A program made the translations under genes and the position numbers. A stretch of 64,000 nucleotides of DNA from Limnephilus marmoratus (Eukaryota; Arthropoda; Insecta; Trichoptera; Limnephilidae): the NCBI GenBank assembly GCA_917880885.1, contig OU862923.1:23947770-24011769 (forward strand), written 5' to 3'. A model generated the notes under the pieces. It worked only from the letters and a program-made list of their open reading frames with translations, made no database searches and had not been told where the DNA came from. Below are positions 53,585 through 64,000 of the stretch, in pieces (the first letter of the stretch is position 1; each line of letters opens with the position of its first letter).

Positions 53585-54480
53585 ATACACACCAAGAAAA
53601 ATGAATCTTTAATAAATTGACAGAAGAAACCTGAAGCATTAATGATAAAATACAATTATTAAACTCTCTCAAAAACTATTTTAGAAAATCATCAACAAAA
53701 AAAATGCTTGCTCTATTTCCACCTGAATAATCCTATAATGCTTTGTTTTTATCCTCCGTAATATTTTTTGGTTTTTCTTCTTACTCAATAAATAAATGTT
53801 TACATCGTTTTATTTCATAATCATGATTAGGATGTAACTATATTAACTATACCAATGTAAGTTATTTTAAATTATAATGTCACATCACAAAGTATCCGCT
53901 TCATATGAACAAATATTTTGTTTATATCCTTATTTATAATAGCAGAAATATCAGAAAATTGTATCATATTATATTGTTATCTGTTATTCCCTTTCAATTG
54001 TACACTTGTTATGTTGGGTATTTTTTACAGTCAACACTATTAGTTCTGTGGAGGACTTCTCAATAACTTCAGGTTCTAGACAACAAACTAATTTATTATG
54101 AGTTTACGTATTTACAATAATTCTGCTGCTAGTCAGACGACCTACCTTCACCAGTGGGAAATTGAATCTGGCGGACTCACTCGCCAGAGCTAGTCCCGTC
54201 GGCATGGGTCTGTATGGGTACCCCTATCGGCCATCGAGAGAAGCACTTTCCCTGCTTACATCTGACGACATCACTTAGAAGCTTTTTCAATACATTACCA
54301 CACTCTTCCATCCATAAGCAAATGCTTGTAATAGAAGATCAGTATAAATATATATTAAATTTTGTTTTGTAATATTGCAAGCATCGTTTAAAAATTGGGC
54401 ATTTTACAAATGAGTAAACGATTTTAAAGAAAAAATCTTGAAAAAAAACGAGTGTGTTTTAGACCACACGACTGAAGTAA
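53585..54480. other. Unassigned stretch
   Basis: AT-rich, no gene. Around 54290-54340, ACACTCTTCCATCC and AAGCAAATGCTTG resemble the LINE-A 3' UTR hairpin region, so a LINE tail may lie here. Confidence 0.35.
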
Positions 54481-54725
54481 AACTTCACTAACTTTTATCT
54501 CCCTCTCAATTTCCGTTCGCCTCGCCCGACCGTTCGCCTCCCCCGATCACACTTTTCATAACGCTATCGTCATGCATTCACCAGGTTACTCTCCAAGTCA
54601 AGCGTGCGTAAAGGCCCGACCGTTCGCCTCGCCCGATCACACTTTTCGTAACGCTCTCGTCACGCATTCACCAACTTACTCCCCAAGTCAAGCGTGCGTA
54701 AAGAAGTTTTACTTCAAAAATTGAC
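54463..54725. repeat. 90-bp direct repeat between GAAGTAAAACTTC and GAAGTTTTACTTC
   Basis: The unit beginning CCCGACCGTTCGCCTC starts at 54525 and again at 54615, 90 bp apart, and ends both times in AAGTCAAGCGTGCGTAAAG. The block is bounded by two short palindromic segments in inverted relation. No gene. Confidence 0.75.
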
Positions 54726-54729
54726 GGAG

Positions 54730-55570
54730 AATTATGTGTAGGTTAACCCTTTATCAATTTTATCCTTCTAGCACGAAAAAGGTCGTAACCCACTATTGGA
54801 AGTATATGTATGGACAAATAATTATTATTTCCAGGTAGGTATAATATTCATTCCATCCTTTAAAAATAAACATCGGTTGTTTTTATTTACTAGTTCCTAC
54901 CAATCGACAAGGATAGAAAAAACATAGTTACAAAAATGTTTAAAAGGAAAAAGGACAACCATCCTATACGTAACGGTTTCAATTTGCCAGCGAGTTTTTA
55001 TGGGTAACTTCGACAATCAGAAGTTTGTACGTCGCATTCCCTGTCCTGCCGGGCAAACGGTCCACGTCACGACGATACACGGCTTTAGGGAAAATATCGA
55101 CCATTTTCAAAATACACGGCTCAATTAATGCGCAACGGTGTTTTTTACAATAATTGCGTCGCCAAAATGTACAAAATTGGAAACGTTGTTTGGCGATCAT
55201 TGGACGGGAAGGCAATCGGACGTTAATTGGAGTTTTTTTAGACTTTTTCCGACTCTCGTTCGAAGTACAAATGATATGCACGAAACAATATACAAACGAG
55301 GTACCTAGGTATTTATTTGTTTTCATTTCACCTTCAAAAGGTAAGCAATGTACCTCAGTATACGTTTGCTTAATTTTCAGATTTGTCTACTTTTTTCAAC
55401 GTGTTTTACATATTTTTTACCCATTTTCTCATAATGCTTATTTACTCTACATTTTTATACAAAATAATAATAATAATAATTGGCTAATTTATAAGTATAG
55501 CGCTGTTTTGTGATAAATCACCTCAAGGGTGCTGTACAGTATAAGTTAACATATAATAAAATTGGTATAA
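54730..55570. other. Unassigned stretch
   Basis: Overlapping frames on both strands at 54979-55513, somewhat higher GC, no identified protein. Confidence 0.3.
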
Positions 55571-55571
55571 C

Positions 55572-55745
55572 CAAGATTTGTAATTATAACTAGTGACTTA
55601 TATCTAAGACTTGTAACTAGTGGCTTAATCTAAGACTTATAGCTAGTGACTTATGACTAAGACTTATGATAGTTGACTTAAAACTAGTGGATTAATGACA
55701 TACATACATATTTGTGACTTAAAGTTAGAGACTTAAAACTAACAT
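55572..55745. repeat. Degenerate tandem repeat, about 27-30 bp
   Basis: AAGACTTRTAACTAGTGACTTA-like units recur five to six times with changes in length. Simple-repeat origin. Confidence 0.65.
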
Positions 55746-55813
55746 AAGTACCAACATTTCAAAATACTTATTTGCCATTGTTGTCAGTGATAATGAAAAC
55801 ATTAAAAACCAAA

Positions 55814-55835
55814 TATGTATGTATGTATGTATTCA

Positions 55836-55880
<45 letters not shown>

Positions 55881-55920
55881 TTATGTGTGTGCACCTATAT
55901 ACACATGCACGTACGCACGC
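55814..55920. repeat. TATG and TG microsatellite
   Basis: GTAT tetranucleotides are followed by an uninterrupted run of about 16 TG units (55842-55876) and degenerate ACGC/ACAT repeats. Confidence 0.9.
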
Positions 55921-56189
55921 ATACATATAAAAATAAATATAAAAAATTTAAAATTGATATGTATATTTTCATTGTCTATCCTTATGCACTTCTTTTTCTC
56001 TTTTCTATTCTTTATTATAACTTTAACTAAAAATCACTACATACTAGTACCATATGTTTACAGATTTATTTTATTAACATGTTTATTTTACGCACTTCTT
56101 TTTCTCTTTTCCATTTTTTATTATAACTTTACCAATTTACATACTAGTACCATGTGCTTACACTAGACTTCACTAAAAAGATACTATCT

Positions 56190-56299
56190 TTAATTGATCA
56201 CCATGAAACAGGCAGCCGCCTAGTATGGTGATTTAATAAATCTAATCTACTTAATTGTCTAATATATGTAACATGTATTTTATAAATAAATAAATAAAC
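56190..56299 (+). mobile_element. LINE-J 3' tail, copy 2
   Basis: The hairpin ATCACCAT (56197-56204) with ATGGTGAT (56225-56232) and GGCAGCCGCC in the loop is followed after about 50 bp by an ATAAATAAATAAAT end. The hairpin matches the one at 15431-15466. Confidence 0.55.
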
Positions 56300-56700
56300 A
56301 ACAAAGTTCCGTAGGTCGTAACATAGATAACTTATTGCAGCGAGTCAAAGCAGTTTGAGGATTTATAAATTTTATACACAGGTACATACACATTTTATAC
56401 ATATTATATTCTATTATTTAGTGTTATTAACGCCAGAAGAAGGAGGTAGTTCTTATATAATATTACTATTATAGAACACGGGTGAAATAATGATCTTAAT
56501 GGATTTATCGGTGCAATAATGATCTTAGCTGAATTTATAGGAACATACACAAGCTTATATTAAATGAATGAAAATGAATCGTCGTATCGCATTAAGATGA
56601 TTCATCGCTCAACATACATTACAGATTGAAGGCTCCCACTTTTATATATATATCTATAAATTCGTGGACATCAACAATTATAGAATGATATATGTGAGTA
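56300..56700. other. Unassigned stretch
   Basis: AT-rich, no feature recognised. Confidence 0.35.
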
Positions 56701-56706
56701 ATGTAC

Positions 56707-56905
56707 AAGAGTCCCAACTAATCTCCGCTGTTCGGTGGAGCCAGTGGGACTTGGAATCGCCTAACAAAGTATGTAGTGTGGAGGGGAAGGAGACGAAAAG
56801 GGTAAGGTGGGATAGTTTGTGATCTGATGTCAAACAAGGCTGAAGCCATTTATTTCAAGCAACCATTCGATTCTGAAAACTGGTTTTTCACCATGCCAAT
56901 TCTGT
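56707..56905 (-). repeat. repY copy, diverged
   Basis: AAGAGTCCCAACTAATCTCC, a purine-rich middle and TTTCAAGCAACCATTCGATTC follow the minus-strand repY order. Confidence 0.5.
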
Positions 56906-56919
56906 TAATATCTAATAGA

Positions 56920-57450
56920 GAACTCCAGTCCAACTCCAGTCCATTTTATTTTTTTATTTTTAAATAACTACATTTTTTTTTTTATTTTTAGAGTTAGTTT
57001 TGATAGTTAAAATAGTTGTCAAAGTTTTAATTTTTCAAGATCCCCCGAAAACCACCGTATGTATGGTGAATTGTGTGACGTCATCACTCCTGAAAAATTA
57101 GTATAGGATCGGGCAATCAGCTGATCAACTGCCGCCATTTTGAATCGAAGTATTCTTCCTAGAAGTAGCATTACTATTTTTTGGTGCAGTAATTTATGAT
57201 ATTTTCAATAATAGAGAGTTTGCTTCTGTGAAAATTCATATGTGATTAATGCAGACACATTAATCTAGGGATACTTATATTTGTATTTTAATTTAATATA
57301 TACTACCCACAAAAATGTTGTATAAATATCCTGTTTGTGTCTCAAATAAATAAATAAATTAATAAATAAACTAATAAGAGATACCATTATTTTTGAAATA
57401 TTATTTAGGCCTAAATAATGTTTCAATAAACACAACAACTAAATATTAAT
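56920..57450. other. Unassigned stretch with CRE-like sites
   Basis: TGACGTCA occurs at about 57078; otherwise AT-rich without a gene. Confidence 0.35.
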
Positions 57451-58009
57451 ACGATGGCTTGTGTCATTTTATACATTCCCATACGATAACTTTAGGGTGA
57501 CGTCACGACACGTCGAACAGTGACGTCACCACTAAAATTTGTTTGTGCGACCCTATTAAAAATGGACATTTTAATATTTTTTTTAAAACTCTGCGTTTAA
57601 TATTATTAAATAAAACTTACAAATTCAGAATCAGCGATTATTGGTCTATAGTCTATATGAACATATTTTTTTTAAAGCCATAATATTTTTCAATGGAGTT
57701 CCTTATTGATATTCAGGCAATAAAATATATTGAATGATTTTAATTTTATTCATCTACGACATTCTATCAAGTTCTGGTAGGTAGAAAGAAAAGTGGGGGG
57801 CCCTGTGCGCAGAAGTGATTTGCATCAGTATGGGCGAACGTTGGCGATACTTTCGTACGCAGGGTTTCACACTGGGTGCATGATCCGTCTCCCTTGTTTC
57901 TATTATCGATGGTTTTTGGTCATAACACTCATAACACATGTCATTTAAATTTGAAAGCAGATTTGCATCCTGAAAACTACAAGGAGTAAAGTGGTTTGCT
58001 GGGCAAATA

Positions 58010-58252
58010 ATTACTATGTTTAATAGTAAAAAAAAATGTGAGCAAGCTTTTTCATTTCTGAATTATCGAGAAAACAAACACTGTTCTCGGTTATCGGATT
58101 CATATTTAGACGCAATACTACGCATCTCTACGTCAAAAATGCAAATGCAAATTAAAGAAAATTTGCAAGTCAAATACAACCACAAAAATCTCGTTGATTT
58201 TATTAACTGCAATAAATGTCGTAAAAATATACAAAAAGCGTTTTATTTTTAA
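58010..58252 (+). pseudogene. hAT transposase C-terminal dimerisation fragment, unit 1
   Basis: The frame reads MFNSKKKCEQAFSFLNYREN, then KHCSRLSDSYLDAILRIST. This is the hAT C-terminal (dimerisation) region, commonly FGSTYxCEQxFSxMxxxKxxxRSRLTDxxLxxxLRIATT. Upstream, SDLHPENYKE may belong to the same gene in another frame. The catalytic RNase H-like fold is absent, so no transposition is possible. It ends at TAA 58250-58252. Confidence 0.75.
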
Positions 58253-58282
58253 AACTAAAATTTTTGCATACAAATATTGTAG

Positions 58283-58620
58283 GTTTTTTTACAATAGCTC
58301 TACCCAGAGGCCAGGGTCTATGTCAATTTAGGGGATGCTCCGTGGAGGGTCTTTTTAAGGAAGGGAAGGATAGGAAGGTCTGGGAAGGAAAAAGGTATGA
58401 GGAGTGGTAGGAATCTGGATGTCAGTGTGTCCAGGAGTGATGAATCAATCCTTTCAACTGCAGTGCGAGGCGATGAGTTAAGAGAGTCCGGCTGGAAAGG
58501 TCAAAAGACCTCCCTCTCACGATCCGGCCCGCCACGCAGCAGGTGGGCAGACGCATCTGGCGCCAAACCTGGACATACCTCACCCCATGAACACGGGCAC
58601 TCCTGCTAAGTCACCAAATA
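58283..58620 (-). repeat. repX-like copy in the duplication (again at 59672-60000)
   Basis: CTACCCAGAGGCCAGGG, GGATGCTCCGTGGAGGG and CCTCACCCCATGAACACGGG follow the repX order with a replaced middle (ACGATCCGGCCCGCCACGCA). The same middle variant is in the copy at 62013. Confidence 0.6.
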
Positions 58621-58649
58621 TCAGGTACACTGGTAATGACGTTGATCCA

Positions 58650-58722
58650 AGTGCGACCCGCACTAATCCCCACATAAAATATTTGGCCCTTTTACAATAA
58701 AAGGTTGCCGACCCTTGTTCTA
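58650..58722. repeat. hAT-type MITE end (present again at 60042-60114)
   Basis: GTTGCCGACCCTTG, read inward from the right, is CAAGGGTCGGCAAC, a hAT-like terminal repeat, preceded by a GCGACCCGCACTAATCCCCA segment. Only one end of the element is recognised in each unit. Confidence 0.4.
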
Positions 58723-59398
58723 CACCCATCGCCTTGCACCGCAGTGAGAGGGATGTATTGATACGTCCGTCACTCCTGGAAACATTGATCCCCCGATTCC
58801 TACCCACCCCTCATGCCGTTTCCTTCCCAGCGATTAAATACGATGGCCTGTGTCATTTTAAACATTCCCATACGATAACTTTAGGGTGACGTCACGACAC
58901 GTCGAACAGTGACGTCACCACTAAAATTTGTTTTTATGACCCGATTAAAAATGGACTTTTTAATATTTTTTTTAAAACTCTGCGTTTAATATTATTAAAT
59001 AAAAATTACAAATTAAGAATCAGCGATTATTGGTCTATAGTCTATATGAACATATTTTTTTTAAAGCCATAATATCTTTCAATGGAGTTCCTTATTGATA
59101 TTCAGGCAATAAAATATATTGAATGATTTTAATTTTATTCATCTACGACATTGTATCAAGTTCTGGTAGGTAGAAAGAAAAGTGGGGGGCCCTGTGCGCA
59201 GAAGTGATTTGCATCAGTATGGGCGAACGTTGGCGATATTTTCGTACGCAGGGTTTCACACTGGGTGCATGATCCGTCTCCCTTGTTTCTATTATCGATG
59301 GTTTTTGGTCATAACACTCATAACACATGTCATTTAAATTTGAAAGCAGATTTGCATCCTGAAAACTACAAGGAGTAAAGTGGTTTGCTGGGCAAATA

Positions 59399-59641
59399 AT
59401 TACTATGTTTAATAGTAAAAAAAAATGTGAGCAAGCTTTTTCATTTCTGAATTATCGAGAAAACAAACACTGTTCTCGGTTATCGGATTCATATTTAGAC
59501 GCAATACTACGCATCTCTACGTCAAAAATGCAAATGCAAATTAAAGAAAATTTGCAAGTCAAATACAACCACAAAAATCTCGTTGATTTTATTAACTGCA
59601 ATAAATGTCGTAAAAATATACAAAAAGCGTTTTATTTTTAA
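59399..59641 (+). pseudogene. hAT transposase C-terminal fragment, unit 2
   Basis: The 78 codons are identical to those of unit 1. The perfect agreement fits a recent duplication and says nothing about selection. Confidence 0.75.
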
Positions 59642-60121
59642 AACTAAAATTTTTGCATACAAATATTGTAGGTGTTTTTACAATAGCTCTACCCAGAGGC
59701 CAGGGCCTATGTCAATTTAGGGGATGCTCCGTGGAGGGTCTTTTTAAGGTCTCCGTGAAGGATAGGAAGGTCTGGGATGGAAAAAGGTATGAGGAGTGGT
59801 AGAAATCTGGATGTCAGTGTGTCCAGGAGTGATGAATCAATCCTTTCAGCTGCAGTGCGAGGCGATGAGTTAAGAGAGTCCGGCTGGAAAGGTCAAAAGA
59901 CCTCCCTCTCACGATCCGGCCCGCCACGCAGCAGGTGGGCAGACGCATCTGGCGCCAAACCTGGACATACCTCACCCCATGAACACGGGCACTCCTGCTA
60001 AGTCACCAAATATCAGGTACACTGGTAATGACGTTGATCCAAGTGCGGCCCGCACTAATCCCCACATAAAATATTTGGCCCTTTTACAATAAAAGGTTGC
60101 CGACCCTTGCTCTACACCCAT

Positions 60122-60340
60122 CGCCTTGCACCGTAGTGAGAGGAATGTATTGATACGTCCGTCACTCCTGGACACATTGATCCCCAGATTCCTACCCATC
60201 CCTCATAACTTTTTACTTCACAGAACTTCTTCTCATTTCTTTATCTAAAAAGACTCTCCACGTAACATCCCCAAAAATAGCACAGGCCCTGAGGGAATCC
60301 TTTTTCCTCAGATCCTTGTGCGAGAAGCCAATGTTAACAT
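60122..60340 (+). repeat. repX-like copy with complete 3' end
   Basis: It runs opposite to the copy at 59672-60000 and ends with CACAGGCCCTGAGGGAATCC and the matching CTCAG arm, then GCCAATGTTAAC in place of a poly(A). Confidence 0.55.
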
Positions 60341-60344
60341 ATAT

Positions 60345-61500
60345 AATACATGAAAACCTTTTGACATGGATAATACAATGACGTAATAAATTATAAATTC
60401 AGAGCCATTGGTAATTTATTGAATGTAACTGATACCCGATAAACGGTTCTTTGTATTCCGATGGTTAAATGCATTAATAATTCATGGCATGACTTTATGC
60501 ATTAATCCCCTTTGCAGCGTATTTTAAAATGGTTGCTCCTTGCTGCTCGGTGCATATTTCATAGTTTCAGATGAAACCGTGCTCCGTTTATTTGATTAAT
60601 TATGTAGCAACTTTAAATACTGTTGAAATGCCGTAAAATAGCTCAAGACTTTTCTTAAGCTCGTTACGTATGCAGTGTTAACCTTATTCGCACTATCCGT
60701 GCACGTATATTCATAACTTTTGGCCAAGTTTATTAGCCTAAGCCCACAATCAATCATTTTTCTTGAGTCTAAGGACATCTAATTTCTCGGGATGCAAAGG
60801 ATCCGATTGGATATTAGACAGTGGAAGTACAGTAGTAAGGATAAAACACACCTTCTAGTGGACTTCATCGATCAAATTATGAAGTGGATGAAAATAAACG
60901 TAAGAATGTCGTATATTTATTTAACATTCAACATATCGAGAGATATGAGAATGCAACGAGCCATCAGAAATACGAGTATATATCCCACGGCTGTGCCAGA
61001 AGTTCTTCAATCCCAGTGATTGTAACTACTTTAAAATGCTCGAGGAAACACCAGACGTCCGTCCAATTGGATGGTCTAAGTAATTTTTTTTTATTTATGT
61101 TGTTAGGGAAACAAAACATTTTATCAAAGTAATTGCATATTACATGGTTGCACGAACCAGCGAAAATTCAAATTCAAAGTGAAATTGAAAATTCTGCAAA
61201 AATTCATAGTACATATATATATTTATGGAAAGACATAGAAGGTTAAAGAAACAAATAAAATGGTAGAAAAAGAAAATGATGAAGCTGGAAAACCCGCACT
61301 GTAGGAACCAACCTGAATTCCGTGTATCATCGGCCATTTCCGTAACCGTTCGTGCATTATACACGAACGACGATAGTCGACACTCTTCTACGAAATTTTA
61401 ACTGAAATCTATTGAGACATCTCAAAACTACATATAAGCATATTTACTAACGACATTTGTTAAAGAATGGACAAATGTTGAAGAATGTACTACATGTGTA
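60345..61500. other. Unassigned region
   Basis: A 60-codon minus-strand frame (60596-60778: SRKMIDCGLRLINLAKSYEY and on) and plus-strand frames at 60792-61132 have more balanced residue use than most, but I recognise none. Could be a host exon or an old transposon. Confidence 0.3.
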
Positions 61501-61504
61501 ATTT

Positions 61505-61700
61505 ATTTATTTGTAAGAAACAAACAGGTTTTACATAACATACAGTGTTAAATATACAAATGAACTGAAGTCAAGCCACAGATGTCTCTTATGCTAAAGT
61601 ACATCGGAAATGAAGTTTTAATATCTTAAAATTAATTTTGGGTTATTGGAAGGGGAGAGGAAGAGGAATATAGGAAAAGGATAGGAGATGCCCCGATACA
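61505..61700 (-). mobile_element. LINE-D 3' tail, copy 2
   Basis: ATTTATTTATTTGTAAGAAA, TGAAGTCAAGCCACAGA, TTTTAATATCTTAAAA and GAGGAAGAGGAATATAGG align with 24745-24910. Only the tail is present. Confidence 0.55.
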
Positions 61701-62012
61701 TTCTACACTCTCATATTAATAATCGGTCGTACGCGTTACTTCATATCGATATTTCTACAATCCTACATACCTACCACAATACCTATACACAGCACAATTT
61801 TGATACTTTCCAACCATTCCTTCTCCATCTCTTTCTCTTCTGTACAGCTTCTCAGTCTCACAATGTACTACAAACGAGGATGCCATTTACCCACTGACTC
61901 CGGACACATGATTTGATGGCTAAATTTTTACTTACTCTGAGGCAAAATATATACCGAATACGCACTTAATGTAAAGAAGGCACTCACATAAGATAAAATA
62001 AGTGTAAAATAG

Positions 62013-62378
62013 CATTTATTGGATAACCAACACCTCTGCCACAGATCATCACACAGTTTGTCCGGGTATCGGTGGCTGATGCGTTTGCCCACCAACTGCG
62101 TGTCAAGGCCGGATCGGGAGAGACTTGTCGAGGAAGACATTTTGATCTCTCCAGTAGGACTCTCTAGGAATATTGCTTTGCACCGCAGTGGGACGGTTAA
62201 ATTAAATTCTTACGTTCGTTACTCCATACTAAATCCAATTCACCCCTCGTTCCTTTTCCTTCCTAGAACTTCATATCCTTCCTTTTCTAAAAATACCTTT
62301 CAAAAAGCATTACCAAAGAAGCCATATGCCCTGAGGGAACATATTTATTTCTGTGTGGAGCTAATGAGAAAAAAATAA
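62013..62378 (+). repeat. repX copy 5, with variant middle
   Basis: It opens with TATTGGATAACCAACACCTC as in copy 1, has the variant middle of the duplicated copies, and ends with a decayed hairpin (CCCTGAGGGA) and an A-rich tail. A repY-like trace lies just before it (61795-61910). Confidence 0.65.
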
Positions 62379-62399
62379 TAAATAAACCTCATAATTCAT

Positions 62400-64000
62400 A
62401 GCTATTAATACACAGAAACTCTTGTCGTTGGCTTTTGATTTTCTTATATTATAATATCTATTCCTTCTCTTTTATCAGACATCATTTTCTGAAGAACTCT
62501 TGGTGGAAGATAGTTACATGTCTCACTATGAATGCCGTCAGCTTCCGTGTTCAGTTGGCCTTGTTCAAAACTTATGCATCGGATTTAAAGTATTTCCATT
62601 TAATCTCGAGCATTTTCCTTAGGACCCTAGATTATACCAGGACCATATAATTATCTAGATTGCTTCTAGACTGTTAATAGTTAGTTCAGTACTTTGCCCA
62701 ACTATGTGCTTAGAACGTAGGTGAAGCAAAACTTTTTCTATCGTTTTGCAGTTGACAAACCAAACTTACTCGCATTTTCCCTGGATCGGATGATAAGACA
62801 AAGACGACTGTACCGAACGAGCCCCTACCATTGTACAAACTTTGATCCTTTTTTTAAAGAAAGACAAATATTCCCGGGTTACAAAAAACCCAACAACGTT
62901 TGAAAATCTCCTACTGGTTCAAATTCGCCTATTAATTTAAATTAACTAATTATGCATACCTGCATAGCCTACATTTTTATATATTAATAACCTTTCGTTT
63001 ATTACGCCGACTCTCACGTCTAGAATATGATTTAATAAATCTACTTTCAGGACTGCACCCAATTTATTTTCCGATCTATGTCAGACAGATTAATTTTCCG
63101 AGCTATAACTTATATTTTTGGCTCCTTTCTTATCCATTTTCTAATGTATCTTAATCGTCTAAATGTTTTAACCAATCTTCTGATACGTAATTTGGCGATA
63201 ATACATTGTTTTAGCATACGGGAAAGGAATATCATTCCCACTCCGGTGTATTTCATTTATGTTTGGGATATTCACTTATCTTGGTCACTTCTGAATTGTT
63301 CCAAGATAAACAATATCATGCTCGTGAAAACAATACATAAGTACTTATGATATTCAAAATGACACAATTAAAGGACAGGATTGTATAAGGATAATTACAA
63401 AATTCTCATTTTTATCATTATTATTCATTATTTTGTGTGATGTAGCAGCATAACTTCAACTATGAACACTTACTTATTCAATGATTACACTCTGCAATGT
63501 TATTTATGTCATTTATTGTACTGATTCATTGATAAGGAATGGTACGAGTATTATCGCGGACAAATTTCAATCTTGTCTGGCGTCTGGCATAGGAAGAAAT
63601 TGAGTGGAGGAAGAATTGAACGGCTCACCTATTGTCGTCTCAATCTACAAAAGGTACATAAACTTGACGACTGTCTATCCCCACAAAAATTGACGTCATA
63701 ACTACTTTTTAAATTTAAATTTATAACAAAATAAATAAAATGAACACAACTGTTTTTAAGTCGCATTCATATCAACCAAGAGAACTCGTGGTTCAATATA
63801 TCAACAAAAACGTTAACTGTTTTGCGACATTCCGACGATATATTTCACAGTTTTAAACTCCATTTGAAAGACCAGTCATCTAAATAGCTGTAACGAGATG
63901 CCAGACTCCTCCTCTTATCTCTAGTATAATTACTTTGGATTCTTGCCAAACTTCTGAGTATCATTTTTAAATGGATCTCCATGCAGCGCACATGTACCGG
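62400..64000. other. Unassigned right end
   Basis: Frames of 60-90 codons at 62435, 62721 and 63078 are AT-driven and hydrophobic. I see no domain, repeat or RNA gene here. Confidence 0.35.

Larger units (their letters stand above)
57451..60228. repeat. Tandem duplication, period 1389 bp, two units
   Basis: Unit 1 starts at about 57451 and unit 2 at 58840 (ACGATGGC in each). Paired landmarks are 1389 bp apart (58016/59405, 57754/59143), and 1392 apart near the right end because of a small insertion. The units differ at few positions. Each holds a GTGACGTCAC pair, the end of a hAT transposase, and two repX-like pieces in inverted orientation. Unit 1 is cut inside the second repX piece, while unit 2 has it complete to 60340. 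Confidence 0.92.

Noticed and set aside
55815..56166. Frames starting with Tyr/Val/Cys repeats
   Set aside because: They are translations of the TATG/TG microsatellite.
57754..57939. 61-codon minus-strand frame, present twice (again at 59143-59328)
   Set aside because: It is kept only because the region was duplicated; the plus strand holds a hAT remnant and no domain is visible in the minus frame.
62435..63350. Small membrane proteins near the right edge
   Set aside because: The frames are short, AT-driven and without signal or domain support; hydrophobic residues are expected from the base composition.

Overview
This window looks like nuclear DNA from an arthropod, most probably an insect. 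It is AT-rich, has no operon-like packing and no tRNA or rRNA gene that I trust, and contains almost nothing but transposable elements and their debris. The elements are of the kinds common in insect genomes: jockey/CR1-like LINEs, Ty3/gypsy retrotransposons, a Penelope-like element, Helitrons, and TTAA-, TTA-, TA- and 8-bp-TSD DNA transposons or MITEs. I cannot fix the insect order from the sequence. I found no host gene that I can support. Family names below (LINE-A to LINE-J, repX, repY) are local labels for copies that can be matched to each other by eye.

Left part (1-10.1 kb): a decayed endonuclease fragment, then LINE-A (endonuclease plus reverse transcriptase, poly(A) ending at 4016). 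LINE-A abuts a Ty3/gypsy element that lacks its 5' LTR and the start of gag. The gypsy pol gene is split in the RNase H domain by a 5'-truncated LINE-B copy on the minus strand (6106-7570), and a probable 3' LTR starts at 9440. A Helitron-like 3' end follows.

Middle-left (10.1-32.3 kb): a hAT-type MITE with an 8-bp duplication, a non-autonomous Helitron, several LINE tails, a Penelope-like element whose GIY-YIG nuclease reading frame is interrupted by a TTAA MITE, a Harbinger-type MITE, two TTAA MITEs joined at one shared TTAA, remnants of LINE-D, LINE-I and LINE-C with SINEs, and a 106-bp tandem array grown from a Helitron-like internal segment.

Middle-right (32.3-50.4 kb): a nearly complete LTR retrotransposon with two almost identical 338-bp LTRs and a 4-bp duplication but no RNase H or integrase; a LINE-A tail; a solo LTR; a mariner-type long-TIR MITE; two Helitron-like elements; more TTAA MITEs; LINE-E and an RTE-like LINE tail; a fold-back element with arms of about 170-190 bp; and a Helitron with proper A|TC and CTAG|T ends holding a relic of its helicase and a nested LINE-B.

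Right part (50.4-64 kb): a SINE, LINE-G, a Helitron-like element, another mariner-type MITE, a 77-bp mini-MITE, simple repeats, and a 1389-bp tandem duplication carrying the C-terminal end of a hAT transposase twice. The last 3.5 kb is mostly unassigned.

The genes do not work together as a pathway; the logic is one of nested insertion. The order of events can be read at several places: gypsy before LINE-B, Penelope before the TTAA MITE, Helitron before LINE-B, LINE-D before the mariner-type MITE. The most interesting points are the Penelope element and the hammerhead-like fold next to it, the hairpins at nearly every LINE 3' end, and the sharing of one such hairpin end between LINE-B and a second repeat family.
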